A stretch of DNA of 64,000 nucleotides from Pseudomonas protegens (GTDB lineage Bacteria > Pseudomonadota > Gammaproteobacteria > Pseudomonadales > Pseudomonadaceae): assembly GCF_003363755.1 (NCBI RefSeq), contig NZ_CP031396.1, positions 4,682,501-4,746,500 of the forward strand. The letters are read 5' to 3'. The first letter of the stretch is position 1. Every line of letters starts with the position of its first letter. This document shows positions 31,860-42,319 of the stretch, one piece after another. A program made the position numbers and the translations under genes. The notes under the pieces were generated by a model that worked only from the letters and a program-made list of their open reading frames with translations, had not been told where the DNA came from and did no database searches.

Positions 31860-32754
31860 TTCAACCGCAACACGCTGTGGCTATGTCGCCATCGTCGGCC
31901 GCCCCAATGTGGGCAAGTCGACGCTGCTCAACCACATCCTCGGCCAGAAGCTGGCGATCACCTCGCGCAAGCCCCAGACCACTCGTCACAACATGCTCGG
32001 CATCAAGACCGAAGGCGCCATCCAGGCGATCTACGTCGACACCCCCGGCATGCACAAGAGCAACGAGAAGGCGCTGAACCGCTACATGAACAAGACCGCT
32101 TCGGCGGCCTTGAAAGACGTGGACGTGGTGATCTTCGTGGTGGACCGCACCAAGTGGACCGACGAGGACCAATTGGTCCTTGAGCGCGTGCAGTACGTGC
32201 AGGGGCCGGTGATCCTGGCGATCAACAAGACCGACCGCATCGAGGACAAGGCCGAGCTGATGCCGCACCTGACCTGGCTGCAGGAGCAACTGCCGAACGC
32301 CGAGATCGTGCCGGTTTCCGCGCAGCAGGGGCATAACCTCGAAGCCCTGGAAGGCCTGATTGCCAAGCACCTGCCGGAGAACGACCACTTCTTCCCGGAA
32401 GACCAGATCACCGACCGCAGTTCCCGCTTCCTGGCGGCCGAGCTGGTGCGCGAGAAGATCATGCGCCAGCTGGGTGCCGAGCTGCCGTACCAGATCACCG
32501 TGGAAATCGAAGAGTTCAAGCAGCAGGGCAAGACCCTGCATATTCATGCCTTGATTCTCGTCGAGCGCGACGGACAGAAGAAAATCATCATTGGCGACAA
32601 GGGTGAGCGGATCAAACGCATCGGCATGGAAGCGCGCAAGGACATGGAGCTGCTGTTCGACTCCAAGGTCATGCTCAACCTCTGGGTCAAGGTCAAGGGC
32701 GGCTGGTCCGACGACGAGCGCGCCTTGCGCTCCCTGGGCTACGGCGACCTCTGA
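31852..32754 (+). CDS. era: GTPase Era
   Basis: Era binds the 3' end of 16S rRNA and is needed for 30S maturation. The 300-residue protein has G1 GRPNVGKS, G3 DTPG, G4 NKTD and a C-terminal KH domain ([14 protein letters not shown]). ATG 31852 lies inside the end of rnc and agrees with family starts. A perfect REPIN follows before recO. Confidence 0.97.
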   Translation: MTDSTATRCGYVAIVGRPNVGKSTLLNHILGQKLAITSRKPQTTRHNMLGIKTEGAIQAIYVDTPGMHKSNEKALNRYMNKTASAALKDVDVVIFVVDRTKWTDEDQLVLERVQYVQGPVILAINKTDRIEDKAELMPHLTWLQEQLPNAEIVPVSAQQGHNLEALEGLIAKHLPENDHFFPEDQITDRSSRFLAAELVREKIMRQLGAELPYQITVEIEEFKQQGKTLHIHALILVERDGQKKIIIGDKGERIKRIGMEARKDMELLFDSKVMLNLWVKVKGGWSDDERALRSLGYGDL

Positions 32755-32759
32755 CGCCC

Positions 32760-32813
32760 TTCGCCGGCCAGCCGGCTCCTGCAGCGCCCTGTAGGAGCCG
32801 GCTGGCCGGCGAA
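32760..32813. repeat. Perfect REPIN between era and recO
   Basis: Two 21-base arms (32760-32780 and 32793-32813), each containing GCCGGCCAGCCGGC or its complement, are exact inverted copies separated by 12 bases. They form the longest perfect hairpin in the window. Arms start TTCGCCGGCC and end with GGCCGGCGAA. Confidence 0.92.
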
Positions 32814-32872
32814 CAGTTCCAACACTTCTTTCGGACCCGGTTCCCTCTCTGCCCCTGAGATCCCTCGCAACC

Positions 32873-33562
32873 ATGTCCAGCACCGCTCCAGTCGGCCAAC
32901 TTGCCTACGTCCTGCACAGCCGCGCCTACCGCGAAAGCAGTGCATTGGTGGATTTCCTTACCCCCCAAGGTCGCCTGCGTGCTGTCCTGCGCAACGCACG
33001 GGGCAAGGCCGGTACCCTGGCGCGACCCTTCGTTCCTCTGGAAGTCGAGTTTCGCGGCCGCGGCGAGCTGAAGAACGTCGGGCGCATGGAAAGTGCCGGC
33101 ATCGCATCCTGGCTCAATGGCGAAGCGCTGTTCAGTGGTCTGTATCTGAATGAACTGCTGATCCGCCTGCTACCGGCGGAAGATCCCCATCCGGCGGTAT
33201 TCGACCACTACGCCGCCACCTTGCTGGCCCTGGCCGAAGGCCGGCCCCTGGAGCCCCTGCTGCGGGCCTTTGAGTGGCGCCTGCTGGACGATCTGGGCTA
33301 CGGCTTCGCCCTGGACAGCGACATCCACGGCGCGCCCATCGCTGCCGATGGCCTGTATCGCCTGCAGGTGGATGCCGGACTGGAGCAGGTGTTCCTGCTG
33401 CAACCGGGCCTGTTCAATGGCACCGAGCTGCTGGCCATGGCCGAGGCCGACTGGAGCGCTCCTGGCGCGTTGTCGGCAGCCAAGCGCCTGATGCGCCAGG
33501 CCCTGGCAGTTCATCTGGGCGGGCGTCCTCTGGTCAGTCGCGAGCTGTTTCGCAAGCCCTAG
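32873..33562 (+). CDS. recO: DNA repair protein RecO
   Basis: RecO works with RecR to load RecA on SSB-coated single-stranded DNA. The 229-residue protein begins with the OB-fold N-terminal domain ([20 protein letters not shown]) and has the helical C-terminal region with [16 protein letters not shown]. Some family members have a zinc-binding cysteine set; no such set is seen here. It sits in its usual place between era and pdxJ. Confidence 0.94.
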   Translation: MSSTAPVGQLAYVLHSRAYRESSALVDFLTPQGRLRAVLRNARGKAGTLARPFVPLEVEFRGRGELKNVGRMESAGIASWLNGEALFSGLYLNELLIRLLPAEDPHPAVFDHYAATLLALAEGRPLEPLLRAFEWRLLDDLGYGFALDSDIHGAPIAADGLYRLQVDAGLEQVFLLQPGLFNGTELLAMAEADWSAPGALSAAKRLMRQALAVHLGGRPLVSRELFRKP

Positions 33563-33695
33563 GCGTGGCTGCCGTTTTGGCCGCTCGCCGCGCTAGCCCA
33601 GCTGGCGCCGTCATTCTGCGTTCGAGCAAATGGCAACAGACCCTGTTCTCCCCGTATGCTGTGCGCCGAATCTTCATTTACTCAGGAGCGCTTTC

Positions 33696-34442
33696 GTGAC
33701 CACCAGCAATCGCATTCTTCTCGGCGTGAACATCGATCACGTTGCCACCCTGCGTCAGGCCCGCGGCACTCGTTACCCGGACCCGGTCAAGGCCGCGCTG
33801 GACGCTGAAGAAGCGGGCGCCGACGGCATCACCGTGCACCTGCGCGAAGACCGTCGGCATATCCAGGAGCGCGATGTGCTGCTACTCAAGGACGTACTGC
33901 AGACCCGCATGAATTTCGAGATGGGCGTCACCGAAGAAATGATGGCTTTTGCCGAGCGCATCCGCCCGGCGCATATCTGCCTGGTGCCGGAAACCCGCCA
34001 AGAGCTGACCACTGAAGGAGGACTTGACGTGGCCGGGCAGGAAGCGCGGATCAAGGCGGCGGTGGAGCGCTTGTCGAAAATCGGTGCCGAAGTGTCCCTG
34101 TTTATCGACGCTGACGAGCGTCAGATCGAGGCCTCCAAGCGCGTTGGCGCACCGGCCATCGAGTTGCACACGGGTCGCTATGCCGATGCCCAGACGCCGA
34201 GTGAAGTGGCCGATGAGCTGCAGCGTATCGTCGACGGGGTTGCCGTGGGCTTGGCCCAGGGGCTGATCGTCAATGCTGGCCATGGCCTGCACTACCACAA
34301 CGTTGAAGCGGTGGCGGCGATCAAGGGCATCAATGAGTTGAACATCGGCCATGCCCTGGTGGCTCATGCCCTGTTCGTCGGTTTCAAGGGAGCGGTAGCC
34401 GAGATGAAAGCGCTGATCCTGGCGGCTGCAGCCAAGGCCTGA
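33696..34442 (+). CDS. pdxJ: Pyridoxine 5'-phosphate synthase PdxJ
   Basis: PdxJ condenses 1-deoxyxylulose 5-phosphate with 3-amino-2-oxopropyl phosphate to make pyridoxine 5'-phosphate. The 248-residue TIM-barrel protein starts at GTG 33696 (CAGGAGCG upstream) with [18 protein letters not shown] and has [16 protein letters not shown] and [13 protein letters not shown], all active-site loops. The length is normal. It ends the lepA-pdxJ cluster and is followed by a REP pair. Confidence 0.96.
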   Translation: MTTSNRILLGVNIDHVATLRQARGTRYPDPVKAALDAEEAGADGITVHLREDRRHIQERDVLLLKDVLQTRMNFEMGVTEEMMAFAERIRPAHICLVPETRQELTTEGGLDVAGQEARIKAAVERLSKIGAEVSLFIDADERQIEASKRVGAPAIELHTGRYADAQTPSEVADELQRIVDGVAVGLAQGLIVNAGHGLHYHNVEAVAAIKGINELNIGHALVAHALFVGFKGAVAEMKALILAAAAKA

Positions 34443-34448
34443 TTGCTC

Positions 34449-34503
34449 TTCGCCGGCAAGCTGATTCCTGCAACCTCTGTAGGAGCCGGCTTGCCAGCGA
34501 AGG
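34449..34503. repeat. REP pair between pdxJ and mltF
   Basis: TTCGCCGGCAAGCTGATTCC and the later GTAGGAGCCGGCTTGCCAGC are inverted, slightly imperfect copies of the GCCGGC-type REP. They lie between the convergent ends of pdxJ and mltF. Confidence 0.85.
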
Positions 34504-34506
34504 TTT

Positions 34507-36126
<1,620 letters not shown>

Positions 36127-36204
36127 TTATAGGCCGTCGGGTCTGGGCCGACGTCCGGGGGCACCCCGGTTTGCGTTTCGAGTGCCGATGCCAACGGTTT
36201 ACGT

Positions 36205-36210
36205 TAGAAT
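36205..36210 (+). promoter_or_regulatory. Possible -10 box of purL
   Basis: TAGAAT lies 44 bases before the purL start in the 286-base gap shared with mltF. No good -35 box is seen at the right distance, so this is a weak call. Confidence 0.35.
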
Positions 36211-36253
36211 GCACGGCCTCAAAGCACACCCCCTTCCCGAGGCTGTCCCGAAG

Positions 36254-39200
36254 ATGTTGATCCTGCGCGGCGCTCCTGCCCTTTCTGCCTTTCGCCACAG
36301 CAAACTCCTTGAGCAACTGAGCCAGAAGGTTCCGGCTGTCAGTGGCTTGTATGCTGAATTCGCTCACTTCGCCGAAGTCACCGGCGTCCTGACCGGCGAC
36401 GAACAGCAGGTGCTTGCGCGCCTTCTGAAGTACGGCCCAAGTGTTCCGGTACAAGAGCCGACCGGCCGTCTGTTCCTGGTCTTGCCGCGTTTCGGCACCA
36501 TCTCGCCCTGGTCGAGCAAGGCCAGCGACATCGCCCGTAACTGTGGCCTGGCGAAGATCCAGCGCCTGGAGCGTGGTATCGCTTTCTACGTCGCCGGTGA
36601 GTTCAGCGACGCTGACGCGCAGTTGATCGCCGAAGCGCTGCACGATCGCATGACTCAGATCGTCGTGGGTAACCTGGAGCAGGCTGCCGGCTTGTTCAGC
36701 CACGCCGAACCCAAGCCGCTGACGGCCATCGACATTCTCGGCGGTGGTCGCGCCGCGTTGGAAAAAGCCAACAGCGAACTGGGCCTGGCCCTGGCCGAAG
36801 ACGAAATCGATTACCTGATGAACGCCTTCCAGGGCCTCAAGCGTAATCCCCACGACATCGAACTGATGATGTTCGCCCAGGCCAACTCCGAGCACTGTCG
36901 CCACAAGATTTTCAACGCCAGTTGGGACATCGACGGCCAGAGCCAGGAAAAAAGCCTGTTCGGCATGATCAAGAACACCTACCAGATGCACAGCGAAGGT
37001 GTGCTTTCTGCTTATAAGGACAACGCGGCGGTCATCGTCGGTTCCGTTGCCGGGCGTTTCTACCCGAACCCTGATACCCGCCAATACGGTGCGGTGCAGG
37101 AGCCGGTGCACATCCTGATGAAGGTCGAGACCCACAACCACCCGACTGCCATTGCTCCATTCCCTGGCGCCTCCACCGGTTCCGGCGGCGAAATCCGTGA
37201 CGAAGGCGCTACCGGTCGCGGCGCCAAGCCGAAAGCCGGCCTCACCGGTTTTACCGTGTCCAACCTGCAGATCCCGGGCTTCGAGCAGCCGTGGGAAGTG
37301 CCGTATGGCAAGCCAGAGCGCATCGTCACCGCCCTCGACATCATGATCGAAGGCCCGCTGGGCGGCGCTGCGTTCAACAACGAATTCGGCCGTCCGGCCC
37401 TGACCGGTTATTTCCGTACCTTCGAGCAATCCATTACCACGCCTCGTGGCGATGAAGTTCGTGGTTACCACAAGCCGATCATGCTGGCAGGCGGCATGGG
37501 CAATATCCGTGACGAACACGTGCAGAAAGGCGAGATCACCGTCGGCTCCAAGCTGATCGTCCTCGGCGGCCCGGCCATGCTCATCGGTCTGGGCGGCGGC
37601 GCAGCATCCTCCATGGCCACCGGCACCAGCTCGGCGGACCTGGATTTTGCTTCGGTACAACGTGAAAACCCGGAAATGGAACGCCGTTGCCAGGAAGTCA
37701 TCGACCGTTGCTGGCAACTGGGGGACAACAACCCCATCAGCTTCATCCACGACGTGGGTGCCGGTGGCCTGTCCAACGCCTTCCCGGAACTGGTCAACGA
37801 CGGCGGCCGTGGCGGTCGCTTCGAACTGCGCAACATCCCTAACGACGAGCCGGGCATGGCCCCGCACGAAATCTGGTCCAACGAATCCCAGGAGCGTTAT
37901 GTCCTGGCGGTGGGCGCAGCAGACTTCGAGCGCTTCAAGGCCATCTGCGAGCGCGAGCGTTGCCCATTCGCGGTGGTCGGCGAAGCCACTGCCGAGCCAC
38001 AGCTGACCGTGACCGACAGCCACTTCGGCAACAGCCCGGTGGACATGCCGCTGGAAGTGCTGCTGGGCAAGGCCCCGCGCATGCACCGTTCGGCGGTTCG
38101 GGAAACCGAGTTGGGTGATGATTTCGATCCAAGCAGCCTGGATATCGCCGAGAGCATCGAGCGCGTCCTGCACCACCCGGCCGTAGCCAGCAAGAGCTTC
38201 CTGATCACCATCGGCGACCGCACCATCACCGGCCTCGTGGCCCGTGACCAGATGGTCGGCCCATGGCAGGTGCCGGTGGCCGACGTGGCCGTGACCGCCA
38301 CCAGTTTCGACGTCTACACCGGTGAAGCCATGGCCATGGGCGAGCGCACGCCGCTGGCCCTGCTGGATGCCCCGGCGTCCGGCCGCATGGCGATCGGCGA
38401 AACCCTGACCAACATCGCCGCCTCGCGGATCAACAAGATCAGCGACATCAAGCTCTCCGCCAACTGGATGTCGGCTGCCGGCCACCCGGGCGAAGACGCG
38501 CGTCTGTACGACACCGTCAAGGCCGTGGGCATGGAGCTGTGCCCAGAGCTGGGCATCACCATCCCGGTGGGCAAGGACTCGATGTCCATGGCCACCCGCT
38601 GGAACGAAGAAGGCGTGGACAAGAGCGTCACCTCGCCGCTGTCGCTGATCGTGACCGGCTTCGCGCCTGTGGCGGACATTCGTCAGACCCTGACCCCGCA
38701 ACTGCGCATGGACAAGGGCACCACCGACCTGATCCTGATCGACCTCGGTCGCGGTCAGAACCGCATGGGCGCCTCGATCCTGGCCCAGACCCACGGCAAG
38801 CTCGGCAAGCAAGCGCCGGACGTCGATGACGCCGAAGACCTGAAAGCCTTCTTTGCGGTGATCCAGGGCCTCAACGCCGACGGTCACCTGCTGGCCTACC
38901 ACGACCGTTCCGATGGCGGTCTGCTGGTCACTGCCGTGGAAATGGCCTTCGCCGGTCACTGCGGCCTGAACCTGAGCCTCGACGCTGTCGCGGAAAACGC
39001 TGCGGAAATCGCCGCCATCCTGTTCAACGAAGAGCTGGGTGCGGTGATCCAGGTGCGTCAGGACGCCACTCCTGACGTGCTGGCCCAGTTCAGCGCCGCC
39101 GGCCTGGGCGACTGCGTGGCCGTGATCGGCCAGCCGATCAACAACGGTGAAGTGAGCATCTCCTACAACGGCGAAAGCGTATTCACCGGCCAGCGTCGTC

Positions 39201-40150
39201 TGCTGCAGCGTCAGTGGGCAGAAACCAGCTACCAGATCCAGCGCCTGCGGGACAATGCCGAGTGCGCCGAGCAGGAATTCGATGTCCTGCTGGAAGAAGA
39301 CAACCCGGGCCTGAGCGTCAAGCTGGGCTTCGACGTCAACCAGGACATCGCCGCGCCGTACATCAAGAAAGGCGTGCGTCCCCAGGTGGCGGTGCTGCGT
39401 GAGCAGGGCGTCAACGGCCAGGTGGAAATGGCTGCGGCTTTCGACCGCGCCGGCTTCAATGCCATCGACGTGCACATGAGCGACATCCTCGCCGGTCGTG
39501 TCGACCTCAACGACTTCAAGGGCATGGTTGCCTGCGGCGGCTTCTCCTACGGCGACGTACTGGGTGCCGGTGAAGGCTGGGCCAAGTCGGCGCTGTTCAA
39601 CAGCCGCGCGCGGGATGCCTTCCAGGGCTTCTTCGAACGTACCGACAGCTTCACCCTGGGTGTGTGCAACGGTTGCCAGATGATGTCCAACCTGCACGAG
39701 CTGATCCCGGGCAGCGAGTTCTGGCCGCACTTCGTGCGCAACCGCTCCGAGCAGTTCGAAGCCCGGGTGGCCATGGTCCAGGTCCAGGAGTCGAACTCGA
39801 TCTTCCTGCAGGGCATGGCCGGTTCGCGGATGCCGATTGCCATCGCCCACGGTGAAGGTCATGCGGAGTTCGAAAGCGAAGAGGCGCTGCTGGAAGCCGA
39901 TCTGTCCGGTTGCGTGGCCCTGCGCTTCGTCGACAACCATGGCAAGGTCACCGAGCGTTACCCGGCCAACCCGAACGGCTCGCCGCGCGGGATCACCGGC
40001 CTCACCAGCCGCGACGGTCGCGTCACCATCATGATGCCGCACCCTGAGCGGGTGTTCCGTGCCGTGCAGAACTCCTGGCGTCCGGATGACTGGAACGAAG
40101 ACGCGGCGTGGATGCGCATGTTCCGCAACGCTCGCGCCTGGGTGAACTGA
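36254..40150 (+). CDS. purL: Phosphoribosylformylglycinamidine synthase PurL
   Basis: The large single-chain enzyme of purine synthesis (FGAR to FGAM, using glutamine and ATP). With ATG 36254 the protein has 1298 residues, the length usual in gammaproteobacteria, and begins [13 protein letters not shown]. It contains the PurS-like N-terminus, two AIRS-type synthetase halves ([24 protein letters not shown]) and a C-terminal glutamine amidotransferase with Cys in [12 protein letters not shown] and His in MPHPERVFR. Confidence 0.98.
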   Translation: MLILRGAPALSAFRHSKLLEQLSQKVPAVSGLYAEFAHFAEVTGVLTGDEQQVLARLLKYGPSVPVQEPTGRLFLVLPRFGTISPWSSKASDIARNCGLAKIQRLERGIAFYVAGEFSDADAQLIAEALHDRMTQIVVGNLEQAAGLFSHAEPKPLTAIDILGGGRAALEKANSELGLALAEDEIDYLMNAFQGLKRNPHDIELMMFAQANSEHCRHKIFNASWDIDGQSQEKSLFGMIKNTYQMHSEGVLSAYKDNAAVIVGSVAGRFYPNPDTRQYGAVQEPVHILMKVETHNHPTAIAPFPGASTGSGGEIRDEGATGRGAKPKAGLTGFTVSNLQIPGFEQPWEVPYGKPERIVTALDIMIEGPLGGAAFNNEFGRPALTGYFRTFEQSITTPRGDEVRGYHKPIMLAGGMGNIRDEHVQKGEITVGSKLIVLGGPAMLIGLGGGAASSMATGTSSADLDFASVQRENPEMERRCQEVIDRCWQLGDNNPISFIHDVGAGGLSNAFPELVNDGGRGGRFELRNIPNDEPGMAPHEIWSNESQERYVLAVGAADFERFKAICERERCPFAVVGEATAEPQLTVTDSHFGNSPVDMPLEVLLGKAPRMHRSAVRETELGDDFDPSSLDIAESIERVLHHPAVASKSFLITIGDRTITGLVARDQMVGPWQVPVADVAVTATSFDVYTGEAMAMGERTPLALLDAPASGRMAIGETLTNIAASRINKISDIKLSANWMSAAGHPGEDARLYDTVKAVGMELCPELGITIPVGKDSMSMATRWNEEGVDKSVTSPLSLIVTGFAPVADIRQTLTPQLRMDKGTTDLILIDLGRGQNRMGASILAQTHGKLGKQAPDVDDAEDLKAFFAVIQGLNADGHLLAYHDRSDGGLLVTAVEMAFAGHCGLNLSLDAVAENAAEIAAILFNEELGAVIQVRQDATPDVLAQFSAAGLGDCVAVIGQPINNGEVSISYNGESVFTGQRRLLQRQWAETSYQIQRLRDNAECAEQEFDVLLEEDNPGLSVKLGFDVNQDIAAPYIKKGVRPQVAVLREQGVNGQVEMAAAFDRAGFNAIDVHMSDILAGRVDLNDFKGMVACGGFSYGDVLGAGEGWAKSALFNSRARDAFQGFFERTDSFTLGVCNGCQMMSNLHELIPGSEFWPHFVRNRSEQFEARVAMVQVQESNSIFLQGMAGSRMPIAIAHGEGHAEFESEEALLEADLSGCVALRFVDNHGKVTERYPANPNGSPRGITGLTSRDGRVTIMMPHPERVFRAVQNSWRPDDWNEDAAWMRMFRNARAWVN

Positions 40151-40155
40151 GACTG

Positions 40156-40467
40156 ATGTACAAGCTCAGCTTCTTCGTGCCTCCCAGCCATGTGGAGCAG
40201 GTCAAGAGCGCCGTTTTTGCCGCCGGTGGCGGACGTATCGGCGCCTATGACCAGTGCGCCTGGCAGGTGCTCGGCCAGGGCCAGTTTCGCCCGCTGGACG
40301 GCAGCCAGCCGTTTCTCGGGCAGACCGGTCAGGTGGAGCGAGTGGAGGAATGGAAAGTCGAGCTGGTGGTGGCCGATGAACTGATTGCTGATGCAGTGGC
40401 GGCCCTCAAGCAGAGCCATCCCTACGAGACGCCGGCCTATGAAGTCTGGCGTCTGGAAGCGTTCTGA
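40156..40467 (+). CDS. NIF3/YqfO-like small protein
   Basis: A 103-residue protein that resembles the insert domain of NIF3/YqfO proteins and the CutA-like fold: YKLSFFVPPSHVEQVKSAVF at the start and SHPYETPAYEVWRLE at the end. The gene starts five bases after purL and is probably co-transcribed with it. Function is unknown; metal binding through His and Glu at the C-terminus is a possibility. Confidence 0.82.
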   Translation: MYKLSFFVPPSHVEQVKSAVFAAGGGRIGAYDQCAWQVLGQGQFRPLDGSQPFLGQTGQVERVEEWKVELVVADELIADAVAALKQSHPYETPAYEVWRLEAF

Positions 40468-40484
40468 GGTTATCCACCGATAAG

Positions 40485-40521
40485 AAGCCCGCTGCACCGG
40501 AGACGGTCAGCGGGCTTTTTT
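40485..40521 (+). terminator. Rho-independent terminator after purL and the NIF3-like gene
   Basis: AAGCCCGCT and AGCGGGCTT form a 9-base stem with a 15-base loop, followed by TTTT, 17 bases after the stop. Confidence 0.85.
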
Positions 40522-40558
40522 GTGGGCCTTTTCAGCCAAGCCGGCACCTATAGGAACG

Positions 40559-40588
40559 GTGTAGGTGCCGGCTTGCCGGCGAAGGCGG
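40559..40588. repeat. Single REP element
   Basis: GTGTAGGTGCCGGCTTGCCG followed by GCGAAGGCGG is one REP copy. It lies between the convergent NIF3-like gene and nagE, 8 to 30 bases from the nagE stop. Confidence 0.75.
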
Positions 40589-40590
40589 CT

Positions 40591-42297
40591 TCAGACGCTC
40601 GCCTCCACCTTCTTGTGCAGCAGCGTTTGCAGAGCGGCCTGCAATCCCCCAGCCTTCTCGCCAATCAGCACGTGCCAGACATCCCCCTCCAGGCGCCGCG
40701 TACCCTGGCAGCCCAGGGCATTGAGCGCCGACTCCGACAGACTGCGGCTGTCACTGAGTTGCACCCGCAAACGGGTCAGGGCCACGCAATCCATCTGCAA
40801 CAGATTTTCCCGACCACCCAAGGCGTTGAGCCACTGCTGGGCTTCCTGGTTGGAGACTTCGATCGATTGGGACGCCTCGACTGGTGCCGCTGGCGCCGCG
40901 ACCGGGGTTGCCACCGGCAGCGCTAGACGAATCTGGTCGGCGATACTGTCGGCCATCGGTCCCACCACCACCTGCAAGCTGCCGCCCTTGCCGGGGCGTA
41001 CCACAGCCATGGCGCCCAAGGTTTTCAGTTCGGCGTCCACAGCCAGGCTGCGATCCGCCAGTTCCAGGCGCAGGCGCGTGGTGCAAGCGCCGACAGTGAT
41101 CAGGTTGCTCGCGCCGCCCAGGGCCTTGATGTAGGCCGCGGCACGCTGATCGGCGTTGAGTTCGGATTTCTCGCCGGATGGGCTGTCTTCGCGTCCCGGT
41201 GTCTTCAGGTTGAAGCGGCGGATGCAGAAGTCGAACACCAGGTAGTACACCACCGCATACAGCAGCCCCACCGGAAACACCTTCCAGCCATTGGTGGAGC
41301 GGCCCCAGCCCAGGGCCATGTCGATGGCGCCACCGGAGAAGGTGAAGCCCAGGTGGATGTTCAGCAGATTGGTCAGGGCCATGGCCAGGCCCGTCAGCAG
41401 TGCATGCACCAGGTACAACAGGGGCGCGAGGAACATGAAGGCGAATTCGATGGGCTCGGTGACCCCGGTCAGAAAGGAGGTCAGGGCCATGGACAGGAAG
41501 ATCCCGCCCATCACCTTGCGCCGCTCCGGCCGGGTGTTGCGGTACATCGCCAGGCAGGCGGCGGGCAGGCCGAACAGCATCACCGGGAACATCCCGGTCA
41601 TGAACTGGCCGCCTTTGGGGTCGCCGGCGAAATAGCGGGTCAGGTCGCCAGTGACCACCGCGCCGGTGCTCGGGTCGGTGAAACTGCCAAAGATGAACCA
41701 GGCCATGTTGTTGAGGATGTGGTGCAGGCCGGTGATGATCAGCAGGCGATTGAACACACCGAAGACGAAGGCGCCGAAGCTGCCGCTTTCCAGCAGCAAT
41801 TGGCCAAAGCTGTTGATGCCGTGCTGGATTGGCGGCCAGATCAGACCGAACGCCACCCCCAGGCCCACGGCGGTAAAGCCGGTGGCGATGGGCACGAAGC
41901 GCCGACCGCCGAAGAACGCCAGGTACTCCGGCAGTTTGATGTCCTTGAAGCGGTTGTACAGCGCGCCGGCCATCAGCCCGCTGATGATCCCGGCGAGCAT
42001 GCCCATGTTGATGCTGGCGTCCAGCACCTTGAGGGTCGAGATCATCACCAGGTAGCCAATGGCCCCGGCGAGTCCGGCGGTGCCGTTGTTGTCCTTGGCA
42101 AAGCCCACGGCGATGCCGATGGCGAAGATCAGCGCCAGGTTGCCGAAGATCGACTGTCCGGCATCGTGGATGATGGGAATGTTCAGCAGATCGGTGTCAC
42201 CCAGGCGCAGCAGTAGGCCGGCAATCGGCAGGATGGCAATGGGTAGCATCAGCGCCCGGCCGAGGCGTTGCAGGCCCTCGATGAAATACTGGTACAT
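40591..42297 (-). CDS. nagE: N-acetylglucosamine PTS permease NagE (IIC-IIB-IIB)
   Basis: A 568-residue permease that imports and phosphorylates N-acetylglucosamine. Residues 1-360 form the EIIC membrane domain (LMLPIAILPIAGLLLRLGD; LPEYLAFFGGRRFVPI; GVTEPIEFAFMFLAPLLY). The IIB domain (about 385-460) has its phospho-accepting C405 in GACTTRLRLEL. A second IIB-like domain (about 485-568) has DCVALTRLR: aligned on TRLR, the catalytic position is A506, with a cysteine two residues earlier. It is the last nag gene and receives phosphate from NagF. The ATG at 42297 matches family starts. Confidence 0.92.
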   Translation of the reverse strand: MYQYFIEGLQRLGRALMLPIAILPIAGLLLRLGDTDLLNIPIIHDAGQSIFGNLALIFAIGIAVGFAKDNNGTAGLAGAIGYLVMISTLKVLDASINMGMLAGIISGLMAGALYNRFKDIKLPEYLAFFGGRRFVPIATGFTAVGLGVAFGLIWPPIQHGINSFGQLLLESGSFGAFVFGVFNRLLIITGLHHILNNMAWFIFGSFTDPSTGAVVTGDLTRYFAGDPKGGQFMTGMFPVMLFGLPAACLAMYRNTRPERRKVMGGIFLSMALTSFLTGVTEPIEFAFMFLAPLLYLVHALLTGLAMALTNLLNIHLGFTFSGGAIDMALGWGRSTNGWKVFPVGLLYAVVYYLVFDFCIRRFNLKTPGREDSPSGEKSELNADQRAAAYIKALGGASNLITVGACTTRLRLELADRSLAVDAELKTLGAMAVVRPGKGGSLQVVVGPMADSIADQIRLALPVATPVAAPAAPVEASQSIEVSNQEAQQWLNALGGRENLLQMDCVALTRLRVQLSDSRSLSESALNALGCQGTRRLEGDVWHVLIGEKAGGLQAALQTLLHKKVEASV

Positions 42298-42319
42298 GGC
42301 GTCTCTCCTGGAATTCTTG

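Noticed and set aside
40471-40480. A DnaA-box-like TTATCCACC after the NIF3-like gene
   Set aside because: It differs from consensus at the last base and is not associated with the 15-base context of the other two boxes.
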